A stretch of 26,226 bases of DNA from an uncultured Methanobrevibacter sp. (lineage in GTDB: Archaea; Methanobacteriota; Methanobacteria; Methanobacteriales; Methanobacteriaceae): positions 1 through 26,226 of the forward strand of contig ONQL01000015.1 of assembly GCA_900319985.1 (NCBI GenBank). The letters run 5' to 3'. This document shows positions 15,971-23,874 of this stretch, piece by piece. The position numbers and the translations under genes are program-made. Numbering within the stretch: the first letter of the stretch is position 1; each line of letters starts with the position of its first letter. The notes under the pieces are model-generated. The model made no database searches and was not told where the DNA came from. It saw only the letters and a program-made list of their open reading frames with translations.

Positions 15971-17812
15971 ATGAAACGTATTATTCCAGACACAAGTGCT
16001 GTTATAATCGGTGCCGTGAGCGAAATTGTTGAAAAGGAAGACCTGGAATATCCAGAAATTATTGTTCCCGAAGCAGTTGTTTGTGAACTTGAACATCAGG
16101 CCAATGACAATCGAAGTGAAGGGCACAAAGGTTTGAAAGAACTTCAAAAATTGCAACACATGCAATATGAAGGTGAATTGGCCATTGATTTTAAAGGCAA
16201 ACGTCCAACCAATTATGACATCAAGTACGCCAAAAGCGGTGAAATCGACAGCATCATCAGAGATTTAGCAAGATCTGAAATGGGAACATTGCTCACAAAC
16301 GACAAGGTGCAGGCCGAAACCGCAAAAGCCCAAGGAATTCCTGTTTACTATTATGAACAAAAATATATTGAAAAAGCTCTTTCAATCGAAAAATTCTTTG
16401 ATGAAACAACAATGTCAGTTCATCTAAAGGAAAATGTAATTCCTATGGCAAAAAAAGGAGTGCCTGGACACATTGACTTTGTCAAACTTGAAAACAAACC
16501 TTATTCATACTCACAAATTCATGAAATCATGGATGAAATTCTCGACAAGGCAAAAAGCGATCCGAAGACATATTTGGAATCATCAAAAGAAGGTTCCTTT
16601 GTTGTCCAATCAAGAGAGTACAGAATTTCAATTGCATATCCTCCATTTTCCGAAGGTTTGGAAATTACCATAGTAAGGCCTGTCGCCAACATCAATCTAG
16701 ATGAATACCACCTTTCAGACAAACTGCTTGAAAGAATCAGAACCAATGCAGAAGGAATTCTGATTTCAGGTTCACCGGGTGCCGGAAAATCCACATTCGT
16801 ACAGGCCATCGCAAAATACTACTCATCCAAATTAAACAAAATTGTTAAAACTATGGAAACTCCAAGAGACTTGCAGTTGCCTGATGACATTACACAGTAC
16901 AGTCCGCTTGAAGGAAGCATGGAAAATACTGCAGACGTATTGCTGCTTGTAAGGCCAGACTATACAATTTATGATGAACTTAGGAAAAACACCGATTTCA
17001 GCATATTTGCAGACATGAGATTGGCAGGAGTTGGAATGATTGGTGTTGTGCATGCAACAAGGCCAATCGATGCCATACAGAGAATTTCATCAAGAGTGGA
17101 ACTTGGAGTAATTCCTTCAATTGTTGATACAAGCATTTATATTGAAGACGGGAAAGTGACAAGCGTTTATGAGACAAAAATGACCGTTAAAGTCCCAACA
17201 GGCATGAAGGAGGCTGATCTTGCAAGGCCAGTTATTGAAGTTCGTGACTTTGAAACCGGAGAACTTAAAAATGAAATCTACACATACGGTGAACAGACAA
17301 TAGTCATGGACATTGATTTGGTTAACGGAAGCAACAGCGAAGAAGGATACAAATCTTCCGTGGACAAAATTGCAGAAAAGGAAATTTTAAGGAAAATCAA
17401 AAAGATTCTTCCTAAAAAATCCAAAGTTGACGTTGAGGTTATTTCACCCGAAAGAGCAAATATCTACATTCCAGAAGAGTTCGTCCCAAAAATTATCGGG
17501 AAAAACGGCAAACGAATCGCTGAAATTGAAGAAAGCATCGGAATAAGTTTAGGGGTTGAAATCATTGAAGAAAAGCCTGTCAATAAAAATCCATTTGAAA
17601 TTGACATCATTCACACCAGAAAACAACTGATTTTGGATTTGGGCAAAGACAATGGAAGACAAAACTTTGATATTTACATTAACGGAGAATATTTGCTTAC
17701 TGCAACAACATCCAAAAAAGGAGAAATCAAAATTAAAAAAGGCATTGAATTATCCGATTTCCTATTGGAAGCTGTTGAAATGGGATTGGAAATTACTGCT
17801 GTTAAAAAATAG
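15971..17812 (+). CDS. PIN domain-RecA-like ATPase-KH protein (PINA family)
   Basis: Three-domain archaeal protein of 613 residues. The N-terminal PIN domain (about 3-130) keeps acidic residues such as D7, E39, D93 and D111. A secretion-ATPase/RecA-like core follows, with Walker A GSPGAGKST at 267-275 and conserved VHATRP and RISSR stretches. The C-terminal KH-type domain has the loop GKNG at 510-513. The Sulfolobus member of this architecture, PINA, is a hexameric ATPase that acts on Holliday junctions with Hjc; transfer of that role to methanogens is inference. It starts 1 nt after hisI with no strong ribosome binding site, so it depends on coupling, and it is followed after 11 nt by the TIM-barrel gene. 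Confidence 0.9.
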   Translation: MKRIIPDTSAVIIGAVSEIVEKEDLEYPEIIVPEAVVCELEHQANDNRSEGHKGLKELQKLQHMQYEGELAIDFKGKRPTNYDIKYAKSGEIDSIIRDLARSEMGTLLTNDKVQAETAKAQGIPVYYYEQKYIEKALSIEKFFDETTMSVHLKENVIPMAKKGVPGHIDFVKLENKPYSYSQIHEIMDEILDKAKSDPKTYLESSKEGSFVVQSREYRISIAYPPFSEGLEITIVRPVANINLDEYHLSDKLLERIRTNAEGILISGSPGAGKSTFVQAIAKYYSSKLNKIVKTMETPRDLQLPDDITQYSPLEGSMENTADVLLLVRPDYTIYDELRKNTDFSIFADMRLAGVGMIGVVHATRPIDAIQRISSRVELGVIPSIVDTSIYIEDGKVTSVYETKMTVKVPTGMKEADLARPVIEVRDFETGELKNEIYTYGEQTIVMDIDLVNGSNSEEGYKSSVDKIAEKEILRKIKKILPKKSKVDVEVISPERANIYIPEEFVPKIIGKNGKRIAEIEESIGISLGVEIIEEKPVNKNPFEIDIIHTRKQLILDLGKDNGRQNFDIYINGEYLLTATTSKKGEIKIKKGIELSDFLLEAVEMGLEITAVKK

Positions 17813-17823
17813 TTGGAGATAAT

Positions 17824-18573
17824 ATGAAAATCGGAGCATCAACATTAGCAGGCATAGAATTTGATTTGGAAAAAAGTTTAGAATTCATTGAAAGTTTAGG
17901 AATTGATTATGCTGAAATTGTGCATCAGTATCCTACAGCACAAATTGACAAGGAAATATTGGAAAGTTATAATTTAAAATATTCCATTCATGCACCATTT
18001 ATGGACGTTAATATTGCAAGCCTTCAAGACCAAATCAGATTAAGTTCCATAAAAGAAATTGAAGCTTCAATTGATTTGGCAAATGAAATTGACGCAGAAG
18101 CAGTTGTCGTTCATCCAGGATTAATTTCATTTTTACCAAGAAAATACTTTAAAAAAGAGGTTTATGAATTTGCGAACAGCTCCATTAAAGAGATTGGAGA
18201 TTATGCAAAAGACTTGGGTGTTATGGCGACAATTGAAAACATGCCGAATTTTGATACAATGATTTATCAGGACATTCATGCCCTGAATGAATTACTTGAA
18301 GAATACGAAATGTACATGACACTAGACATCGGCCATGCCAACCATGCAGGATACTCTGCAGATGAGATAATTTTTGATTCAATTAAACACGTACATGCGC
18401 ATGATAATTTTGGTGATGATGACTCACACTTGCCATTAGGTGAAGGGAATATTAAATTAAATGATATAATCAATTCATTAGAATCAAAAAATTACAAGGG
18501 CATCTATATCCTTGAAGTAAATGACTTTGATTCCATTAAAAAAAGTTATGAATATATGAAGAAAAACTTCTAA
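17824..18573 (+). CDS. Xylose isomerase-like/EndoIV-like TIM barrel protein
   Basis: Member of the AP endonuclease 2 superfamily, a TIM barrel with metal ligands at strand ends. Candidate ligands are H56 (IHAPF), H97 (VVHPG), E138 (TIENMP), D168 and H171 (DIGHAN), H191/H193 with D194 (HAHDN), H202, and E231. The family includes endonuclease IV and sugar isomerases or epimerases, and the sequence alone does not decide between them. The neighbour PINA-like ATPase makes a repair role thinkable. The ATG at 17824 follows GGAG (17815-17818) by 5 nt; that site overlaps the end of the previous gene. Its stop shares CTAA (18570-18573) with the stop of convergent hef. Confidence 0.85.
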   Translation: MKIGASTLAGIEFDLEKSLEFIESLGIDYAEIVHQYPTAQIDKEILESYNLKYSIHAPFMDVNIASLQDQIRLSSIKEIEASIDLANEIDAEAVVVHPGLISFLPRKYFKKEVYEFANSSIKEIGDYAKDLGVMATIENMPNFDTMIYQDIHALNELLEEYEMYMTLDIGHANHAGYSADEIIFDSIKHVHAHDNFGDDDSHLPLGEGNIKLNDIINSLESKNYKGIYILEVNDFDSIKKSYEYMKKNF

Positions 18574-18586
18574 AGAAGTCTTTTTT
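18566..18586. terminator. Bidirectional hairpin built over two stop codons
   Basis: ACTTC (18566-18570), loop TAAA, GAAGT (18575-18579), then C and six T residues at 18581-18586 on the plus strand. On the minus strand the hairpin is followed by five T residues. The loop contains the stop codon of the TIM-barrel gene, and the hef stop overlaps it. Confidence 0.5.
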
Positions 18587-20891
18587 CCTTAATTTCTTTT
18601 TGAAAATATAAATATTTGGAATCAACAACCTTTCTAATATTTTCAGCTGTTTTTTTACCTATTCCTTCAACTTCCTGAAGTTCCTTTTCGGATGCATTAA
18701 TTACACCTGCAACAGTACCGAAATGCTCCAGCAGACTTTTTGCATTGACCGGACCGATATTAGGTAAAGACTCAACAATGAACAGCTGTTGCTCCAATAA
18801 GCTAACAGGTTTTTTATCTGTCCTGATTTGGACAGGAGTTCGTTCTCCATTTTGCTCCCTAATTGCAATTCTTTTAATCATTGCTGCAGTATCCTGAGCA
18901 TTTCTGGTAGGAATGATACTGATTCCAAAATCCAATGCAATGGATGCGATGGAACCCCTGATAGCATTTGCATTAACCATACCAGCATACAAATCATCAC
19001 CTTCAAGAATCAACAAAGGCTTTTTAAACTCTTCAGACAATTCACGAGCTTGTTTGAACAATCTTTTATCAATTATTGAATCAACAAAATCCTTAGCCGT
19101 TTTTCTTTCAATAGCTACCTCATCACTAACCTGATAATCGGCAACGGCCATTGACCTAATTTTAACATCCATCTCCATTTCAGTCAGATGTCTTATAACC
19201 TTTGAATTACCTTCACGGGAATCTGCATAAACAATTGGGAAATCATTTTCCTGTTTTGGTCTTTCAAGGACTTTAACTTTCTTTTCGCCTTCCATTCTTT
19301 GAACGGCTGACTGATTCAATTCCTCCAAAACATCAGGGTCGATCAATTGATTTTTCATACGGCTTTCCTTATTGATGGAAGCCCAGTAATAAGCTTCATC
19401 CCTTGTTCCGTTTGTTATTAAAACTTTTACACGACCAGTTCTTTTACGACCTGTCCTTCCCCTTCTCTGAATCATTCTGACTTCAGATGGGACAGGCTCA
19501 TACAAAATTACCAAATCGACTGCAGGAATGTCAATACCTTCCTCTGCAACACTGGTTGACAACAATACATCATATTCGCCCATTCTAAAAGATTTGATAA
19601 TTGCCTTCTGTTGCTTTTGAGTTAAGCCTTTTTCACCGTCCTTAGTTGCCTGACCAAAGAATTTGGCAGATTTGATTCCTTCTTTTTCAAGCTTTGTATG
19701 AATCATTTCAAGAGTATCTCTGTATTGGGTGAAAACAATAATTTTTGATGATGCATCGTCATCATTATCTGTGAACCTCTTGGACTGAAGCTTTGTTTGA
19801 CCATCGCCAGAACCAAGTTCCTTTTTAAGAATTTTAGTTAACTCCCTTAATTTAGGATGTTCCCAACCATGCTTTTCTGCCTCTTTTGCAAGTGTAACGG
19901 CACGGCCAAAATTATCATCCCACATCAATGATTTTGCAGCTTTTGTTTTCTTTTTACGCAACCTTGCAACATATTTGTTGAAAGTAGCAACCCCTTGAGT
20001 TTCAATAAGCTCCTGAGCATGCTGTATATTGATGACAGCACTCAAAATTGAAATGGCCTGAAACAAGTCCTTATTCGGATTAGTGGTCCTTGCAATCTCA
20101 CCCTGTATCCTACTTCTAGCATTTAAAATATCCACTTTATTTACCGAAACTGTATTGATAACACCCATATTTTTCAAGGCTTTCAATCTAATCTTCAAAG
20201 CCTTATCCAAATGATTTTTGATTTTTTCCAGTGCTTCACTCATCTTTATTCTAACCCACTCTATTTCAACCGGATTAAAATAAGGCCTTACATCCGTATC
20301 ATCTTCAGTCTTAACAACAATATTTTGAATATATAAATTTTGACAAACCTCCTTGATTTTTGATTTGTCTGAACCTGGAGAAGCTGTCAAACCTAAAATA
20401 AGATTAAATTTAGATTCCTGGACATATCTTGAAGCCAAATAAACATAGGAATAAGATCCAACACCATGGTGACACTCATCAAAAACAATTAGTGACACAC
20501 TGCTTAAATCATAACGTCCGTTCAGCAAATCGGACTCGACTGTTTGAGGTGTTGCGCAAATGATTCTGGATTCCTCCCATCGTGTAACACGCTCATCGGT
20601 TTTTACAGCACCAGTTATGGAAGTGCAAGGAAGATTTAAAAATTCTTTAAAGCTGGCTTCATGCTGAATAGCTAAAGGTTTAGAAGGCGCTAAAATTAAG
20701 ACTTTGGAATTTTTAACCTTGTACAACCTATCTGCAGCGACCAGAATGGCCACAATTGTTTTACCCAGTGCAGTAGGTGCCACAACCATTGTATTTCCTT
20801 TCTTTAAAACATCCCCTGCAAGAATTTGCTGATAAAGCCTTGATTCAATGGAATTCTCTTTAATTAATGGATGATTTATATAACTAGTCAT
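18570..20891 (-). CDS. hef: Hef: archaeal FANCM/XPF-type helicase-nuclease
   Basis: Processes stalled replication forks. The superfamily 2 helicase part has APTALGKT at 38-45, DECH at 138-141, TASPG at 169-173, and later IIVFTQYRDT and the motif VI block MIQRRGRTGR. The ERCC4 nuclease domain follows, with D585 and ERK at 595-597 and the KxxxD continuation, then tandem helix-hairpin-helix motifs (LPNIGPVNAKSLLEHFG and VEGIGKKTAENI) near the C-terminus. The usual GDY before the catalytic residues reads ADY here, but the aspartate is kept, so the nuclease is probably active. The ATG at 20891 has GGAGGT 6 nt upstream. No operon partner; convergent with the TIM-barrel gene. Confidence 0.96.
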   Translation of the reverse strand: MTSYINHPLIKENSIESRLYQQILAGDVLKKGNTMVVAPTALGKTIVAILVAADRLYKVKNSKVLILAPSKPLAIQHEASFKEFLNLPCTSITGAVKTDERVTRWEESRIICATPQTVESDLLNGRYDLSSVSLIVFDECHHGVGSYSYVYLASRYVQESKFNLILGLTASPGSDKSKIKEVCQNLYIQNIVVKTEDDTDVRPYFNPVEIEWVRIKMSEALEKIKNHLDKALKIRLKALKNMGVINTVSVNKVDILNARSRIQGEIARTTNPNKDLFQAISILSAVINIQHAQELIETQGVATFNKYVARLRKKKTKAAKSLMWDDNFGRAVTLAKEAEKHGWEHPKLRELTKILKKELGSGDGQTKLQSKRFTDNDDDASSKIIVFTQYRDTLEMIHTKLEKEGIKSAKFFGQATKDGEKGLTQKQQKAIIKSFRMGEYDVLLSTSVAEEGIDIPAVDLVILYEPVPSEVRMIQRRGRTGRKRTGRVKVLITNGTRDEAYYWASINKESRMKNQLIDPDVLEELNQSAVQRMEGEKKVKVLERPKQENDFPIVYADSREGNSKVIRHLTEMEMDVKIRSMAVADYQVSDEVAIERKTAKDFVDSIIDKRLFKQARELSEEFKKPLLILEGDDLYAGMVNANAIRGSIASIALDFGISIIPTRNAQDTAAMIKRIAIREQNGERTPVQIRTDKKPVSLLEQQLFIVESLPNIGPVNAKSLLEHFGTVAGVINASEKELQEVEGIGKKTAENIRKVVDSKYLYFQKEIKEKRLL

Positions 20892-21004
20892 AATTAAACC
20901 TCCTTTAGCTAAATAGAATTATTACAAAAATTAAATACTATTTACCAATAACCCTATTAACATATTATATTTAATATTTAAAAAAGATTAAGTGAGAGCA
21001 TTTG

Positions 21005-21067
21005 AAAAGTAAAAAAATAGTAAAAAATAAAAAAATAATTAATAGTGATTAGTTAAATAACACTATT
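21005..21067 (-). terminator. Hairpin and U-rich terminator of the Mur ligase gene
   Basis: AATAGTG (21041-21047) and CACTATT (21061-21067) form a 7-bp stem at the stop codon of the minus-strand gene. On the minus strand this is followed by three long T-runs within about 35 nt. The element separates the Mur ligase from hef. Confidence 0.6.
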
Positions 21068-22596
21068 TAAGATTTTAAATCAATGATAACTGACTTATAT
21101 TTTGTTGCAGCTTCACCAATAGCTACAATCATTTCACAATCCAAGTTCAAAGCTTTTTTAATTCCATCACGAACATCTTTTTCATCAGCACCAAGAGTGC
21201 CTGATTTTTTAAAATGACTTCTGTGATTTAAAAATATCCTGTCATTCAGTCTGGAATTTTCATTCAATTTTTCAATCGCCACCTTTTGAGATGCATGTGA
21301 TGCAGGAACTACAAATTTTGAAAATTTAAGTACGCTATTGAATATATTCAAATCACCAGAGTATCCTGATTCAGATGAAACGGTAATGACCGTTGTGAAA
21401 TCTCCAAATAACTTTTGGAATTCTTTCAATACAGTTTGAACACCAGCGGGATTGTGAGCATAATCTACAAAAACAGTCTTGCCATTTACTGTATCTACCT
21501 TTTCCATTCTTCCTTCAACACCAGTGAAAGTAGATATCGGCTCTAAAATTTTATCATACGGTAATTTTAAAAACTCACGGGCAGCGATAATAACCCCAGT
21601 AACATTATAAACATTATGAAGTCCATCTATTGCCATTTGAACAGTTAATTTTCCCTCAGGAGTGAATAAATCAAATGTTCTATTGTTTAAATCCACATTA
21701 GTTGCAATGTAATCAACTTGAGGAGTTGTAAGGCCACATTTACAGAAATAATATCCGCAGCCAGAAATAATTTCCTTAACAGCCAGTTCATTGCCGCAAA
21801 CACATTCTTTGATACCAATTGAATCTGGACGTTCATTGACTCCAAAGGTAATGACTTCGCCTTCATAGTTCAATTCCCTTAAAAGGCCCATTATAGTTGG
21901 ATCATGAGCATTTACAATGATTTTTTTACCGTTTAGTTCCTGTATGAATTCTCCTTTAACATTGGCATAATCCATGAAACTGCCCAAATCTTTCAAATGG
22001 TCCGGAGTGATGTTTGTAATCAAACCAGCTTCCATGTCAGTATTTTCAACAATTCTGCCAACCGTGCCCGGAACACCAAAAGTACCAACCTCCAATATTC
22101 CCACATCAGCATCTAATCTAGACTGTAAAATAGGAATAAATTCAGCATTACCCTGCATTCCCGCCAAATTATGCTGGCAAGGAATAATTTCGTTTTCTTC
22201 TGCAATTTTTTTAAGTAATGTTGTAGTAGTGGTTTTACCATTAGTTCCTGTAATCCCAAATACTGGTTTTTCAGATTTAAAAAGCTCAATAACATCAGTC
22301 AATTCAACAACCGGTTTATTAATTCTTTTATAAATCTCAGAATCCTTAGACAAACTAGCCGGAGGAATTATATAATCAGATTTATCAAAAAATGCATTAG
22401 GAGTTTTTCCATAGAAAACTTCAATATCATAACCTTCAAGAGCACTTGCAAATTTACAATTCTTTTTTTGAGAAATATCAGTACCAATGACATTAAATCC
22501 TCTTTCTTTAAGGATTCTAGCAATTAAATTGCCATTAGCTCCGCAAACACCAATAACTCCAAAAGTGGTGTCTTTTTTAAAGTCAGATATATCCAT
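21067..22596 (-). CDS. MurC/MurT-like Mur ligase, probably pseudomurein peptide ligase
   Basis: ATP-dependent amide ligase of 509 residues. The N-terminal Rossmann-like domain (GVIGVCGANGNLIARIL) is of MurC type. The central ATPase has the P-loop GTNGKTT at 117-123, ITPDHL at 196-201, and the lysine in YANVKGEF that is often carbamylated. A cysteine pair C265/C267 and a second pair C285/C287, followed by a proline and aromatic, resemble the zinc ribbon of MurT. The C-terminal ligase domain starts near GRMEKV and has DYAHNPAG at 378-385. Methanobacteriales use such enzymes to build pseudomurein peptides. MurT-like amidation or the coenzyme F430 ligase CfbE are alternatives; CfbE normally lacks the MurC-like first domain. 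The start is ATG 22596 with a weak GGAAG site. Monocistronic. Confidence 0.82.
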   Translation of the reverse strand: MDISDFKKDTTFGVIGVCGANGNLIARILKERGFNVIGTDISQKKNCKFASALEGYDIEVFYGKTPNAFFDKSDYIIPPASLSKDSEIYKRINKPVVELTDVIELFKSEKPVFGITGTNGKTTTTTLLKKIAEENEIIPCQHNLAGMQGNAEFIPILQSRLDADVGILEVGTFGVPGTVGRIVENTDMEAGLITNITPDHLKDLGSFMDYANVKGEFIQELNGKKIIVNAHDPTIMGLLRELNYEGEVITFGVNERPDSIGIKECVCGNELAVKEIISGCGYYFCKCGLTTPQVDYIATNVDLNNRTFDLFTPEGKLTVQMAIDGLHNVYNVTGVIIAAREFLKLPYDKILEPISTFTGVEGRMEKVDTVNGKTVFVDYAHNPAGVQTVLKEFQKLFGDFTTVITVSSESGYSGDLNIFNSVLKFSKFVVPASHASQKVAIEKLNENSRLNDRIFLNHRSHFKKSGTLGADEKDVRDGIKKALNLDCEMIVAIGEAATKYKSVIIDLKS

Positions 22597-22621
22597 GTTT
22601 TTTACTTCCTTTCCTCAATCA

Positions 22622-22637
22622 CTACCCATAACGGTAG
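22622..22637 (-). other. Small inverted repeat upstream of the Mur ligase gene
   Basis: CTACC (22622-22626) and GGTAG (22633-22637) with a 6-nt spacer, in the 89-nt gap between the phosphomevalonate dehydratase subunit and the Mur ligase. It could be an operator or leader hairpin; no T-run follows on the minus strand. Weak evidence. Confidence 0.25.
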
Positions 22638-22685
22638 CATAATTCATAATTTTATCAATTTTAAATTCAAAAAGAATATGAAAAA

Positions 22686-23873
22686 TTATTCAAACTGAAT
22701 AAGATTTTCCACATCGTTATAAACAACATCCAATCCACACATTGATGGAACATAGTTTGCTGCTTTTGCTGAATTAACACCAATTACTTCAAAGCCCATA
22801 TCTTCAATAGGAGCTACAACCATACATGTATCACAGACAACATTACCGCCTGCCTTTTCAATTGTTTCTGTGTAACCCATCCTGTCAGCAGTGGCCTTGA
22901 CGCTAACTGATGTACAAATCCATAACTTATTTTTAATAGTTTTACCCTGAACAATATTGGCTACATTTTTAATTTCTTCCAAAGATGCATGAGGACAACC
23001 TAAACAAATCAAATCAGGTTCCCTGTCTGTTGTAGTTAACTTTTCACGAGTTTCAAGAATTTCCTTTTCGGATATGAACATTATATCCTCAACATCTTCT
23101 TCCCCTGCAATATCCGCTTCAGGAGTGACATTTTCAATATGATACAATGCTACAGAACCTGATGAAGCAAGAGCCGCACCCAATGTTTTTAGGTCATTGT
23201 TGTTTGGAACATTTTGAAGTTTGAAGTATGGAACTCCTCCACCCACAACTTTTCCAATGATGTAACCCAATGCTCCGAAATCTGCTCCCTTCAACTCGGT
23301 ATTGACATTTACAACAAGATTAGCTTTCCTGTTTTGTTCCAAATGAAAACCATACAAAGGAGTTTTGCCGACAATTGCTGCAGCCAAAGCTGCCGGTCCG
23401 CCTTCACGATTGGTTCTAGCACCAATCACAGAATTTCCATAAGCAACGGCAGATGATTCTGACCATGAAATATGATCCCTAAACCTTGGAACATTACCTA
23501 CAAGATAAGGAGTACATGTACAGGTCTTTGAGATTCCCAAATCCCCATAGGCATCTACAATCTGATTTTGCTTAATTGCAAAGTCACGAGGAAATCCCAA
23601 TATTTCCCAATTGTCCAAATCAGTTCCAGGAGGGTTTAAAGATGCGTTTACACTAGCAACGCCCAAACCATCACCGGCCAAGTCTTGCAAATATTCCAAA
23701 CCGGCTTCACCAATAGTTTTATAAGAAACACCAGATACCTGTGCGGAAGTAATATCGACTAATTTGGAAGCACCATAGATATCGCCCAATGCAACAAGGA
23801 TATCCATACTTTTCCTAATAGTCTCTCCGAACTCTCCATCACACATTTGTTCTTCTTTTTTTGTTAAAAACAT
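22686..23873 (-). CDS. Phosphomevalonate dehydratase large subunit (aconitase X type)
   Basis: Large subunit of the aconitase X/DUF521 family. In archaea it dehydrates 5-phosphomevalonate to trans-anhydromevalonate phosphate in the modified mevalonate route to isoprenoid lipids. Candidate iron-sulfur cysteines occur in CTCTPYLVGN, CLGCPHAS and CDTCMVV; NREGGPAALAAAIVGKTP and the N-terminal FLTKKEEQM are family blocks. I chose ATG 23873, which follows the gan stop by 1 nt and matches the usual N-terminus; ATG 23882 would add three residues and overlap gan by 8 nt. The DUF126 small subunit needed for activity is not in this window. Last gene of the rdgB operon. Confidence 0.9.
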   Translation of the reverse strand: MFLTKKEEQMCDGEFGETIRKSMDILVALGDIYGASKLVDITSAQVSGVSYKTIGEAGLEYLQDLAGDGLGVASVNASLNPPGTDLDNWEILGFPRDFAIKQNQIVDAYGDLGISKTCTCTPYLVGNVPRFRDHISWSESSAVAYGNSVIGARTNREGGPAALAAAIVGKTPLYGFHLEQNRKANLVVNVNTELKGADFGALGYIIGKVVGGGVPYFKLQNVPNNNDLKTLGAALASSGSVALYHIENVTPEADIAGEEDVEDIMFISEKEILETREKLTTTDREPDLICLGCPHASLEEIKNVANIVQGKTIKNKLWICTSVSVKATADRMGYTETIEKAGGNVVCDTCMVVAPIEDMGFEVIGVNSAKAANYVPSMCGLDVVYNDVENLIQFE

Positions 23874-23874
23874 A

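Noticed and set aside
21067..22596. Naming the Mur ligase CfbE (coenzyme F430 synthetase)
   Set aside because: The MurC-like first domain and MurT-like cysteine cluster point to a cell-wall ligase, and no other F430 gene lies nearby.
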